From Spirochaetota bacterium (lineage in GTDB: Bacteria > Spirochaetota > UBA4802 > JAKQUI01): a stretch of 64,000 nucleotides of DNA. The DNA lies in the NCBI GenBank assembly GCA_029562645.1, contig JAKQUI010000084.1, positions 62,001-126,000 on the forward strand. Reading direction: 5' to 3'. The translations under genes and the position numbers were made by a program. Every line of letters starts with the position of its first letter. Position 1 is the first letter of the stretch. The notes under the pieces are model-generated. The model did not search any database and was not told the origin of the DNA. It saw only the letters and a list, made by a program, of their open reading frames with translations. Of this stretch, positions 47,701 to 54,388 are shown one piece after another.

Positions 47701-48103
47701 CCGCTCATACCAGATGGACGAAACGCGCGTTAAACTCGCCATCGACGCCGCCGACGTGCCGCTGGGTGTCGATGCGGCCATCCCGTGCGGGCTCATCCTC
47801 AACGAGCTGATCTCCAATGCCCTCAAGTACGCCTTTCCCGACGGCAGCCGCGGCGCAATCACCGTGGTCCTTCGGCCCGATGAGGGCGGCGGCTATCGCC
47901 TCACCGTCGCCGACGATGGCGTTGGCCTGCCCGACTCCGTCGATATCGCAAATATCGACACCCTGGGATTGCGCCTGGTAGTCATCCTCGCCGAGCAAAT
48001 CGAGGGGACGCTCTCGCTCTCCCGCGACGGCGGTACGGCCTGCACCATCGTCTTCAGGCGCTCCGGCCTCGACGAGCGCGGCGGCACCGACTCGATCCGT
48101 TAA
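44738..48103 (+). CDS. large multi-sensor histidine kinase (HisKA_2 type)
   Basis: A 1121-residue membrane kinase. It has a first span (~23-42, LPVIVASFVGLIIVAAILVF), a periplasmic sensor to ~308 with a Cache-like look, and a second span (~310-330). PAS domains lie near 350-470 (YANDIIVLGDENLRIIEAN), 480-600 (LPGFVYRCRNDRKW) and 610-725 (APTGMTITGTDGRFIDCNT). A GAF domain lies at ~740-900 (ALYELGRMQNTSEKDIIDFA). HisKA_2 (LLKEVHHRVKNNMQVIASMI, ~915) and HATPase_c (LILNELISNALKYAF, ADDGVGLPDS) complete it. No regulator gene lies beside it. It shares its kinase core with the proteins at 36891 and 39027. Confidence 0.9.
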   Translation: MIPKQIEKLRTALASGEIPPRLPVIVASFVGLIIVAAILVFQSQKERIRSGRSEDLAAISRLKAAHIATWYAERMGDAMLLSHTAHWRDSSRAYLATRSGAEMSHLREHMRDIVRHYGYADIIITDAAGTVLFGVDDPIPHISSYVRTLIARAVRENTVLFSDIYRCPDDGDIFCDFIVPLSGAIAAPGPVSTCAVIRVDPRAFLFPLIQEWPTPSETAETLLVRRDGDDVLYLNELRHRKVTALSLRNPINRPALPTAMAVRGVTGIVEGMDYRGVEVLADLRGIDGTPWHLVSKVDISEVYRSVRVLFWMILVIGTLVIAGTLSIAGYWWKRRSANYFRRQYEAEVRLRALRFHYEYLTRYANDIIVLGDENLRIIEANDRAVEVYGYSRKELFEMDVHALRAPESATGLEDQVAAVTRDGGSVYETVHRRKDGSTFPVEVSARLIEVLEKRFYQAIIRDISERKRIENALWESQRMYATLVSSLPGFVYRCRNDRKWTMAFISDGCYAITGYTPEDFIDNRTIAFNDIVEHERRDELWSKWQDALAAREEFEDSYRIITKSGLYRWVWERGRGVFADSGELLFLEGFITDVTALKESESNLQKATERFQTAFEYAPTGMTITGTDGRFIDCNTAFCAMLGYTREELAGIPFNDITHPDDRDISREQLLRVIAGTIDSAIFEKRYLHKSGAVIWVLLSAALVKTPDPQDSYCIAHMIDITQRKRAEDQLRLDEMRFSALYELGRMQNTSEKDIIDFALEEGVRLTGSEVGYAHFIEDDRISLELFTWSRAALERCTAEKMRHYPVESAGIWADSLRTKRVVFHNDYPNHPDRKGYPEGHFPVTRHMSVPVLDGDRVVLVAGVGNKAEPYDESDALQLELLMDGMWKVVQRTRSDERIRASLREKEVLLKEVHHRVKNNMQVIASMINLQFRDFEKTLARLTPGDISRDLQGRIRSMAMIHEKLYQSGSFTSVNFGDYARNLGAALFRSYQMDETRVKLAIDAADVPLGVDAAIPCGLILNELISNALKYAFPDGSRGAITVVLRPDEGGGYRLTVADDGVGLPDSVDIANIDTLGLRLVVILAEQIEGTLSLSRDGGTACTIVFRRSGLDERGGTDSIR

Positions 48104-48158
48104 CGCATTCTTTTGGCTACCCTGGTCTTTCGTGGACACACTAGAAATGGGGGTACAA

Positions 48159-48277
48159 GGGGGCTCTGACCCCTTTTTTTATTCGATAGTGCTTCCATCC
48201 TGTTATCCGAGCTTCATTTGAGCTCGGGAAAAAGATGGAGCATAGTGTCGCTTCCCATTTAATGGGCTCTGACCCCC
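48159..48277. repeat. two RAYT-associated motif copies between the kinase and PP-loop genes
   Basis: GGGGGCTCTGACCCC at 48159-48173 (followed by a T-run) and GGGCTCTGACCCCC at 48264-48277, in the same orientation. They occupy the 188-base gap between the convergent genes. The first, a G/C-rich palindrome followed by seven T's, may also terminate the kinase transcript. Confidence 0.75.
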
Positions 48278-48291
48278 ATGCTTCTTAACAC

Positions 48292-48975
48292 TCAATCATT
48301 ATTGCTCAAAGAAAAGCCTTGAATATCAAGTTCCCAGTGCTCCCAGAATCCATCGACCAGCGTTTTTTGTGTTTTGTTGATTACAATTCTATTACGGAAA
48401 AGCGGTCCATCATATACAAAAGTATGGAATTCGCCGTTTTCTCCGCAGGGACAGACCCCACGACGGACAAGCGTTTCGACGAATCCCATATCATAGTCGC
48501 GGCCCACATCGTCCGCCGTGAAGAGATCGGCCTTCGCGCTCACCACGATCGTCCGGAAACCCGCGTTGATGAACTCCCGGGAGATAGTTATCGGTTCGCC
48601 GCCCCAGAGCGGTTCGAGCGCGATGATGCCGATGTCACCGCACACGCGCTCCACCCATTCCCGGTGCTCTTCGAGGTAGATGTCGCCAAACACCATCCCC
48701 CCGGCGTCGAGGCTCCAGGCGAGATTCGTCACGCTTCGCGTGAAGGCCGATTCGTATCCGGCCATGTCCCGCGGCATCTCCGTCTGGACGATAGGGATCC
48801 CCATCGCCTCCGCCTGCAGGAGCAGGAGCCGCGACGGGATACCGTGAAATGCGCAGCGGTCCTCCCCCTCGGTCACGAAGTTGAGCAGGCAGGCGATTTC
48901 GTGCCCGGCTTGAAGGGCGCGATGCAGCGCCAGGCAGCTGTCCTTGCCGCCGCTCCATGATGCGATGAGTTTCAT
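48292..48975 (-). CDS. PP-loop ATPase, Dph6-like (diphthine-ammonia ligase family)
   Basis: A 227-residue N-type ATP pyrophosphatase-like protein: PP-loop SWSGGKDSCLALHRA at residues ~6-20, a central MVFGDIYLEEHREWVERVC, and ALEPLWG followed by FRTIVVSAKAD, all usual for the ATP_bind_4/Dph6 group. Bacteria lack diphthamide, so the substrate must differ. Members often lie near cobalamin genes, and here the gene follows a cobalamin-riboswitch-controlled TonB receptor on the same strand. Start ATG 48975 with AGGAGGG upstream. The 122-base gap to the receptor gene is largely filled by the inverted repeat 48986-49077. Confidence 0.85.
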   Translation of the reverse strand: MKLIASWSGGKDSCLALHRALQAGHEIACLLNFVTEGEDRCAFHGIPSRLLLLQAEAMGIPIVQTEMPRDMAGYESAFTRSVTNLAWSLDAGGMVFGDIYLEEHREWVERVCGDIGIIALEPLWGGEPITISREFINAGFRTIVVSAKADLFTADDVGRDYDMGFVETLVRRGVCPCGENGEFHTFVYDGPLFRNRIVINKTQKTLVDGFWEHWELDIQGFSLSNND

Positions 48976-48985
48976 TGACCCTCCT

Positions 48986-49077
48986 ACCCCCTCCCGCGCC
49001 GAGCATTTTTTGGACATCCTGTCCATGCTCGGCATTGCGACATCCTATTGGGAACCTCCCCCTTCGTTAGGGGGAGG
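48986..49077 (+). repeat. 92-bp inverted repeat, left copy
   Basis: Pairs with 51829-51920 in inverted orientation, identical at 88 of 92 positions. Each copy contains two smaller hairpins (CCGAGCAT / ATGCTCGG and CCTCCCCC / GGGGGAGG). The two copies enclose the TonB receptor gene and its riboswitch. Confidence 0.9.
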
Positions 49078-49097
49078 TGGTGAAATAGAACATAGTG

Positions 49098-51347
49098 CTA
49101 TAGAGTCCCCGTGACGCCGAGCTTGTAGTTGCGCTCGGGCATGGGATACGTGCGCACCCACTCGTAATCGCGATTCGTGAGATTAAAGATGCCGCCGTCG
49201 ATCTTCACATGCTTGCTGATGTGCCACTGGAAGGTGAGATCGAAGTAATAAAACGGATCCTTGATCTCGACGCACGAGTTGTAGGGGTCATCCCAGTTGT
49301 ACACGTTCTGCGTTCCCACATACACATGGAAGAGCGTGACCGACGCCTGCTTGTATCCCACGCGCAGGCTGGACTTCACCTCCTGGTCGGCGACAAACAT
49401 GAGATCGGCGTTCGTGATCATGTTTCGATAGCGGCGGTTGAAGGTCGCGCTCGACGACAGATCGAGATCGACGGGAAGCTCCAGCAGTTTTCCCGCAGCG
49501 ATCGAGGCGAAGACGTCGTAGCCCTCGATCTCAACCGCCCCCACGTTCTCCCACGTGGTCCACTGTTTTCCCTGATACTCGGTTTTATCCCCCGACTTCT
49601 GAATCATGTTCTTCGCATAGGTGAAGAAATACGTCGCCCCGAAGGTAAACGACCGGAGGCTGATGTCGAATCCCGTCTCGCGCGTGTAGCCCGACTCGGG
49701 CTTGAGGTCTTTGTTGCCCAACCACCGGTCCCATGCGAGTTCGTACTCGGCGGCCAGCTCCTCGGGCGTGGGAGGACGGAACGATGCGCCAATATTGCCA
49801 CGCAACCGAAACCACTCCAACGGCCGCACCACCACGCCTCCCCGCGGTGAAAAATTCTGGAAGGTGCGCTTTGTCCTGCTAAACGAAGCATAACTGCCGG
49901 TCGCCGGTTTGAGCAGGTTCACTTCGTAGGAATCATAGCGACCGCCGATAACGAAGATCAATCGCTCGTCGAACAGCGACACCATGTCCTCCGCATAGCC
50001 GCTGTTAGTACGGGACTCCATGCTCGGGACAAAGGGCGTGGCCGACTTTCCGGCCTCCTTATTGCGGGTGATCCGCTTCAGGTGCTCGCCGGTATAGCCC
50101 ACGACGATCTTGTTATACGGCACCACGAACGTGAACTGCTGGTCGGTCCCCCAGGTCTGATCGTCGGAGCTGTAGGCGTAGTCCTCCGGCTTCTGGTTAA
50201 GATAGATGTCGCCATAGTTCGTTTTATTGAAATCGCGCAGATAATACACCATCGACCGCCACTGGATCTTGTCATTCAGCGCCTTGAGGTTGTATTCCGC
50301 ATCGGCGTGGGCACGCTCACGGTGATTGTATTGGCGGTTGTTCTGATCGTATTCCAGATACACGAACGTTTCATCCTGGACGTAGTGATCATACTTCTCC
50401 TTGTCGTACACCCCGCGGGTATACCGCCATTCGGGGAAACCGCTGGTCATGTCGGAATAGGAAAATCCAAAGCGCAGGGTCTGCTTCTGGCCGATGTAGA
50501 AGGTCAGGTTGCCGCCCGTATGCCAGTCGCGCTGCCAGGAATTGTGCACCGTGCCGTAATCGTCCGTGCGATAGTCCCCCATGGCCATCCGGCTCCCAAA
50601 CACATGAAAGCTGGCCCAATCCGAGATCATGCCGCCGGCCCAGCCGGCCCCCTTCAGATAGTTAAAGCTCCCCGCCTCGCCCTTCACGCCCGCATAGAGC
50701 GGTCCCTTCCCTTTTTTGGTGATGATGTTGATGACGCCGCCCATCGCCAGCGCGCCATAGAGCGACGAGGCGGGCCCCTTGATGACCTCGATACGCTCGA
50801 TCATCTCCGGCGGGATCTTCGCGAGATTGGCGCTTCCCAGCCGGTGCCCGTCGATGAGAACCAGAACATGTCCCTTCAGCTCGTCGCCGAACACATCGTT
50901 ATTGAAGCCCCGCATCCCATTCACGCTCAGGCCGCCCTGGTACTTCATGTAGTTGCCCGTGACACGCTTCCCCAGCACGTCCGCGAGCGAGACATCGCCC
51001 GTCTCCTCGATCTCTCGCGCTTTGATCACCTCCACGTTCACCGGAACGTTCCTGAGGCGCTCGTCGGTGCGCGTCGCGGTCACTACAATCTCGTCGAGGT
51101 ACGGCGTTTTCGATTTCCCCTCGCCGGCGCCGCTCGCGGGCTTCTTCGAGGAGGCATCACTCCCCTTCTCCGAGCTCTCCCCGGGGGCTCTGACCCCTTG
51201 ATCTCCTGATTTCCCTTTCCCATCCTCCGAGGCTCTGACCCCGTCAGGGGCTCTGACCCCGGGATCCTGGCTCTGACCCCTTTGCGGGACGAGCACACCA
51301 CTGGCAGCTATCGTTAAAATCAATACAAAACGAGATACTCTGTTCAT
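49098..51347 (-). CDS. btuB: TonB-dependent outer-membrane receptor, probably for cobalamins
   Basis: A 749-residue receptor. It has a signal peptide (~1-26) and a linker of ~65 residues containing repeated GVRAP units from inserted RAYT-type motifs. The TonB box-like stretch LDEIVVTATR, the plug (VLVLIDGHRLGSANLAKIPPEMIERIEVIKGPASSLYG, then MGGVINIITKKG) and a 22-strand-type barrel end in LGVTGTL. A cobalamin riboswitch with its own terminator precedes it on the same strand, which argues for vitamin B12 or a related corrinoid as ligand. Start ATG 51347 is chosen because AAGGAG lies nine bases upstream; ATG 51356 would directly abut it. Confidence 0.9.
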   Translation of the reverse strand: MNRVSRFVLILTIAASGVLVPQRGQSQDPGVRAPDGVRASEDGKGKSGDQGVRAPGESSEKGSDASSKKPASGAGEGKSKTPYLDEIVVTATRTDERLRNVPVNVEVIKAREIEETGDVSLADVLGKRVTGNYMKYQGGLSVNGMRGFNNDVFGDELKGHVLVLIDGHRLGSANLAKIPPEMIERIEVIKGPASSLYGALAMGGVINIITKKGKGPLYAGVKGEAGSFNYLKGAGWAGGMISDWASFHVFGSRMAMGDYRTDDYGTVHNSWQRDWHTGGNLTFYIGQKQTLRFGFSYSDMTSGFPEWRYTRGVYDKEKYDHYVQDETFVYLEYDQNNRQYNHRERAHADAEYNLKALNDKIQWRSMVYYLRDFNKTNYGDIYLNQKPEDYAYSSDDQTWGTDQQFTFVVPYNKIVVGYTGEHLKRITRNKEAGKSATPFVPSMESRTNSGYAEDMVSLFDERLIFVIGGRYDSYEVNLLKPATGSYASFSRTKRTFQNFSPRGGVVVRPLEWFRLRGNIGASFRPPTPEELAAEYELAWDRWLGNKDLKPESGYTRETGFDISLRSFTFGATYFFTYAKNMIQKSGDKTEYQGKQWTTWENVGAVEIEGYDVFASIAAGKLLELPVDLDLSSSATFNRRYRNMITNADLMFVADQEVKSSLRVGYKQASVTLFHVYVGTQNVYNWDDPYNSCVEIKDPFYYFDLTFQWHISKHVKIDGGIFNLTNRDYEWVRTYPMPERNYKLGVTGTL
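51183..51280 (-). repeat. four RAYT-associated motif copies inside the receptor gene
   Basis: Copies at 51183-51197, 51231-51242, 51247-51260 and 51269-51280, all reading GGGGTCAGAGCC on the coding strand. Three are read in the frame that gives GVRAP or GVRAS, the fourth in the frame that gives RGQSQ. The reading frame stays open through all of them. Confidence 0.88.
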
Positions 51348-51423
51348 GTCATCCATCTCCTTTCCGAAACCGCATGCGGACGGCTGCGGAATCCCGCCGC
51401 ACCGTGGAGAATCCCATATAACG

Positions 51424-51457
51424 AAAAAATCCCCGGACCATTGCTGGCCCGGGGATT
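51424..51457 (-). terminator. terminator in the cobalamin riboswitch expression platform
   Basis: On the minus strand AATCCCCGG / CCGGGGATT form a 9-bp stem around a 12-base loop, followed by a run of T's. It lies between the riboswitch aptamer and the receptor start codon, so ligand binding probably favours termination. Confidence 0.88.
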
Positions 51458-51522
51458 CCCATTTTCATCCACAGTTACCTGAACGCCCATCCAGCCCATC
51501 TCCGGGGAGGATCGGTCCAATG

Positions 51523-51698
51523 TTACAGGCAGGTCTTCTGGCTCTCCCGCTCTTCCGGCGGCCTTCCCATCGCACATGCGACAGTGGCGCACTGGGCCGA
51601 AAGAGTTCCCTCAAACTTCGAGGGCGGGATTACAGCGGCGGGTCCGCACCCGGTTTGCACGGGTTTCCCTTTTGTCTCCGTATTTGGAGAACCTGTAA
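51523..51698 (-). ncRNA. cobalamin riboswitch (aptamer)
   Basis: Reading the minus strand: P1 (TTACAGG / CCTGTAA) closes the element. Inside are AAAAGGGAA followed by GTGCAAACCGGG, the CCGCCGCTGTAA segment, GCGCCACTG and GGGAAGGC, and the B12 box GCCAGAAGACCTGCC at the 3' end. This is the conserved core of adenosylcobalamin-type riboswitches. The terminator at 51424-51457 follows, then the TonB receptor start at 51347. Confidence 0.93.
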
Positions 51699-51828
51699 TC
51701 GTTGCGGGCATGGTGCTTCATCGATGGAAATCGTCAATGAAAATTTCCACGAGAAAAACACGGAATCATTGCGTGTTTCGCATCGATATCTGACAATCAT
51801 GGGATATCACGCAGAACCGCGGACATCC

Positions 51829-51920
51829 CCTCCCCCGAACGAAGGGGGAGGTTCCCAACAGGATGTTGCAATGCCGAGCATGGACAGGATGTCCAAAAAA
51901 TGCTCGGCCCGGGAGGGGGT
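51829..51920 (-). repeat. 92-bp inverted repeat, right copy
   Basis: Right-hand copy of the inverted repeat at 48986-49077. Its outer end is base 51920, the last base of the TGA stop of the ChbG-like gene. It overlaps the motif copy at 51915. Confidence 0.9.
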
Positions 51921-51930
51921 CAGAGCGCCC
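51915..51930 (+). repeat. RAYT-associated motif copy at the end of the ChbG-like gene
   Basis: GGGGGTCAGAGCGCCC; the stop codon of the ChbG-like gene (TGA, minus strand) is part of the motif, so the last codons of that gene may come from the repeat. Confidence 0.65.
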
Positions 51931-52633
51931 CAAATGTCACGAGCGCTCGGCCGCACGCGCCATGTGCAAGCAAATAGTGGTGCTGATCGCGCCTGCCGTA
52001 CTCGTTGTCCGTCGTGTCGGTATGCGCCATGACCTCGATGATGCGGTCGTCGTCACACGGCATCGCGTCGCCGCGCATTATATCCGCGAGATCGACGAAG
52101 CCGTCCGGAATCCTGATTCCGTTTTTCGCAACACACTCCCGCGCCCGCCCGAGGGACTCCGCGCTCCGGTAGAACGCGCGATTGAAGCGCATGCGCGACA
52201 GGCCGCATTCGAGCATCGCCTCGACGACGACCTCGAGCACGCCGGGAAACAGATGCGCGTGGTGATGGCCGTCGAGGTGGGTCACCGGTACGGAGGCGTC
52301 CTGGAGCGTGCGAATCTGCGACACGATGTCGTCGTGGAGCGCGCGACGACGCTCGCGGACGAGCTCGCCGTAGCCCGCGTCGATGTCGCTCTCGTCGGTC
52401 CCGAAGTGGCGCGTCTCGTCGAAGCGGAACCAGCGGTCCAGATCGAGATGAAGGCCGAAACCCGCGCGGTCGGCATAATCGCGGCAGGCGCGCGCGGCGG
52501 CGTGGAAGGAGGCGGGATCGCGCAGGACCAGAATGCTCGCGCTGGTCATCGCGCCGCGCCGGATCAGCACTGCGATACTTTCGTGAATTGATGGCCTGAG
52601 GCCAAAATCGTCGCCGTTAATGATGACGGGCAC
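51920..52633 (-). CDS. ChbG/YdjC-like carbohydrate deacetylase
   Basis: A 237-residue protein of the YdjC family of metal-dependent deacetylases: N-terminal VIINGDDFGLRPSIHESI (metal-binding Asp pair), GFGLHLDLD, and the His motif VTHLDGHHHAHLFPGVLEVV. Substrates are usually N-acetylated sugars such as diacetylchitobiose. GTG 52633 is chosen because AAGG precedes it and the protein then starts at the family motif; longer in-frame starts add ~100 residues of unlikely sequence. It lies 10 bases after the 52644 gene and probably shares a transcript with it. Confidence 0.85.
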   Translation of the reverse strand: MPVIINGDDFGLRPSIHESIAVLIRRGAMTSASILVLRDPASFHAAARACRDYADRAGFGLHLDLDRWFRFDETRHFGTDESDIDAGYGELVRERRRALHDDIVSQIRTLQDASVPVTHLDGHHHAHLFPGVLEVVVEAMLECGLSRMRFNRAFYRSAESLGRARECVAKNGIRIPDGFVDLADIMRGDAMPCDDDRIIEVMAHTDTTDNEYGRRDQHHYLLAHGACGRALVTFGAL

Positions 52634-52643
52634 GGCGCGCGCC

Positions 52644-53135
52644 TTACGAAACCGACCGATCCGGCGCCGCCGCTCCGCCATAGAGGCGCGTAAGCGCGTC
52701 GAGCAATCCCGTTGCCGAAAAGCCGTATGGCGCGCACAGCTTCCCGGAAATCCGGATCGTCCGCGTCGCATGGCGGCGGCTTTTCTTCCAGTTGACGACA
52801 AGGTCCGTGCGATACTCGTCGTCGAGCGCCATGCGGACAATATTCTCCGGTAGGATCGTCTTTTTTCGGCCATAGATGAACCGGATGACGACCCCCTCCG
52901 CAGAGAAGACATACGAATGAACGCCGATCTCATAGAAGACAAAGATGAGCGGCACCGCCACGAGCAGGCCGAACTTAAACAAGAACAACACGATGCCCAG
53001 ATCGCTGATTTTCGCGAACAGATACACGGAAAGCGCGACGAACGCGCCGAGGGCTATCGTGCCCGCCGTTCGCCTCCAAGCGGATATGGTGAGCGGGAAT
53101 GACATGGCCGTGCTCGGCGCGAGCGATCCTTTCAT
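52644..53135 (-). CDS. small membrane protein of unknown function
   Basis: A 163-residue protein with two hydrophobic segments (~27-46 TAGTIALGAFVALSVYLFA and ~52-72 LGIVLFLFKFGLLVAVPLIF). A cytoplasmic C-terminal part follows that could be a PH-like domain (VHSYVFSAEGVVIRFIYGRKKTILPENIVRM). Not recognised further. Start ATG 53135 is supported by AGGGGG six bases upstream. It precedes the ChbG-like gene by 10 bases. Confidence 0.7.
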   Translation of the reverse strand: MKGSLAPSTAMSFPLTISAWRRTAGTIALGAFVALSVYLFAKISDLGIVLFLFKFGLLVAVPLIFVFYEIGVHSYVFSAEGVVIRFIYGRKKTILPENIVRMALDDEYRTDLVVNWKKSRRHATRTIRISGKLCAPYGFSATGLLDALTRLYGGAAAPDRSVS

Positions 53136-53368
53136 GATGGCCCCCTGCCATTGTCGCAAAATCTCTCTGGTGCGGTCTCATTCTCCATCACGGCCGCATG
53201 CTGATACGATCGGCGCCGGATCACGCTGGCAATCATTTTTCGCACCCATTCGCGATGGATTTCGCCGGCGCGCCGAATGCCAATCCAGAAAATCCTTGAC
53301 AGCACCGAAACGCCGGGACCAGTATGCAATACCGTATCGAGAACAATCGCGAAAAACGTATAACGGCT

Positions 53369-53827
53369 ATGTCGAAGATCACGATCGAATTCGGCGACCT
53401 GGTTGCGGCGCTCGAGAACAATTCCAACGAACACGCTCACTACCTGGACCTCAAGACCGGTACCGTCATCCGCACCGTCGCGGACCGCTTCAGCGAGTCC
53501 ATCGAGGATACCGACCAGATCCACAGTATGATCGAGCAGGAGCCCTATCGCTATCTGGCGATCACCCCGATGGGCTCGGCGGAGCGATACGCCATCATCG
53601 AGCAATTTGTGGACCACATCCAGGACGCGAGACTCAAGGAGCAGCTCAAAACGCCGCTCATGAAGAAAAAACCGTTCCGCACCTTCAACGACGCAATCAA
53701 CAATTATCCCGAAATACGCGAAAAGTGGCGCGCGTTTCACGATGGCGAGCTCACGCGGCGCTCGCTCGACTGGCTCGAGGAAAACGGCATCGACGCCGAG
53801 CTCGCGAACGCGGCGTCCGCAGGCTGA
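53369..53827 (+). CDS. UPF0158-like protein
   Basis: A 152-residue acidic cytoplasmic protein. The N terminus (ITIEFGDLVAALENN, HYLDLKTGTVI) and the C-terminal segment (FRTFNDAINNYPEIREKWRAFHDGE) match the UPF0158 family, whose function is unknown. ATG 53369 gives the family start; an in-frame ATG at 53324 would add 15 basic residues. The next gene starts 18 bases later on the same strand. Confidence 0.8.
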   Translation: MSKITIEFGDLVAALENNSNEHAHYLDLKTGTVIRTVADRFSESIEDTDQIHSMIEQEPYRYLAITPMGSAERYAIIEQFVDHIQDARLKEQLKTPLMKKKPFRTFNDAINNYPEIREKWRAFHDGELTRRSLDWLEENGIDAELANAASAG

Positions 53828-53845
53828 CCGGCGCGCACTACGCAC

Positions 53846-54292
53846 ATGGACAGCTTCGACGAATTGCGCCGCGCCCTCGAGGGCATCACACCCGACACCC
53901 CGCTTCCGCGCGAGGGCGCGCTCGCGGACCTATACCACGCGCTGCAAGACGTGGGCGAGTTCCGCGCATGCGTCTCGGACGGGGACCTCGCGCTCATCTA
54001 TCTCACCTTCGAGGAAGTGATCGCCGAAAGCGTGCTCGACAATCCCGGCTGGCACATCGAGAGCGACGAGCGCTACACCGTCATCACACTCCTCCTGCCG
54101 GACAACGGATCGCCCACGCCCATCCCGCTCCGCTTCGACCGGCACGACAACACCAGCGCCGCATTCCTTCAACACCTGAAATCGCGCGGGCGTGTGACGG
54201 TGTACTTCCTGTACATTCTGTACGGAGACCTCCATCGCGGCCCGTCGCCGACCCTGCTGGTCCCGACAGAAATACTTTCCGCAATACCCTGA
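53846..54292 (+). CDS. hypothetical protein
   Basis: A 148-residue protein that I do not recognise. No signal peptide or membrane span; an acidic N-terminal half and a C-terminal VTVYFLYILYGDLHRGPSPTLL segment. It follows the UPF0158-like gene by 18 bases, so the pair may be an operon. ATG 53846 has no strong ribosome site. Confidence 0.6.
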   Translation: MDSFDELRRALEGITPDTPLPREGALADLYHALQDVGEFRACVSDGDLALIYLTFEEVIAESVLDNPGWHIESDERYTVITLLLPDNGSPTPIPLRFDRHDNTSAAFLQHLKSRGRVTVYFLYILYGDLHRGPSPTLLVPTEILSAIP

Positions 54293-54325
54293 TATCGAGC
54301 GCCGCGAACATCACCAGGCCCAATA

Positions 54326-54362
54326 AATGAAACGGCGGCGGTAGGAAACCCCACCGCCGCCG
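54326..54362 (-). terminator. terminator of the acyl-CoA dehydrogenase gene
   Basis: A 10-bp stem (CGGCGGCGGT / ACCGCCGCCG) around a 10-base loop; on the minus strand it is followed by TTTCATTTATT. It lies 27 bases beyond the stop codon at 54389. Confidence 0.7.
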
Positions 54363-54388
54363 CCGTCGGTCAAATCTGCTTCGTGCGC

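Noticed and set aside
51920-52942. Longer version of the ChbG-like protein starting at 52942
   Set aside because: The extra ~100 residues overlap the 52644 gene and look like a shadow; the family motif begins just after GTG 52633.
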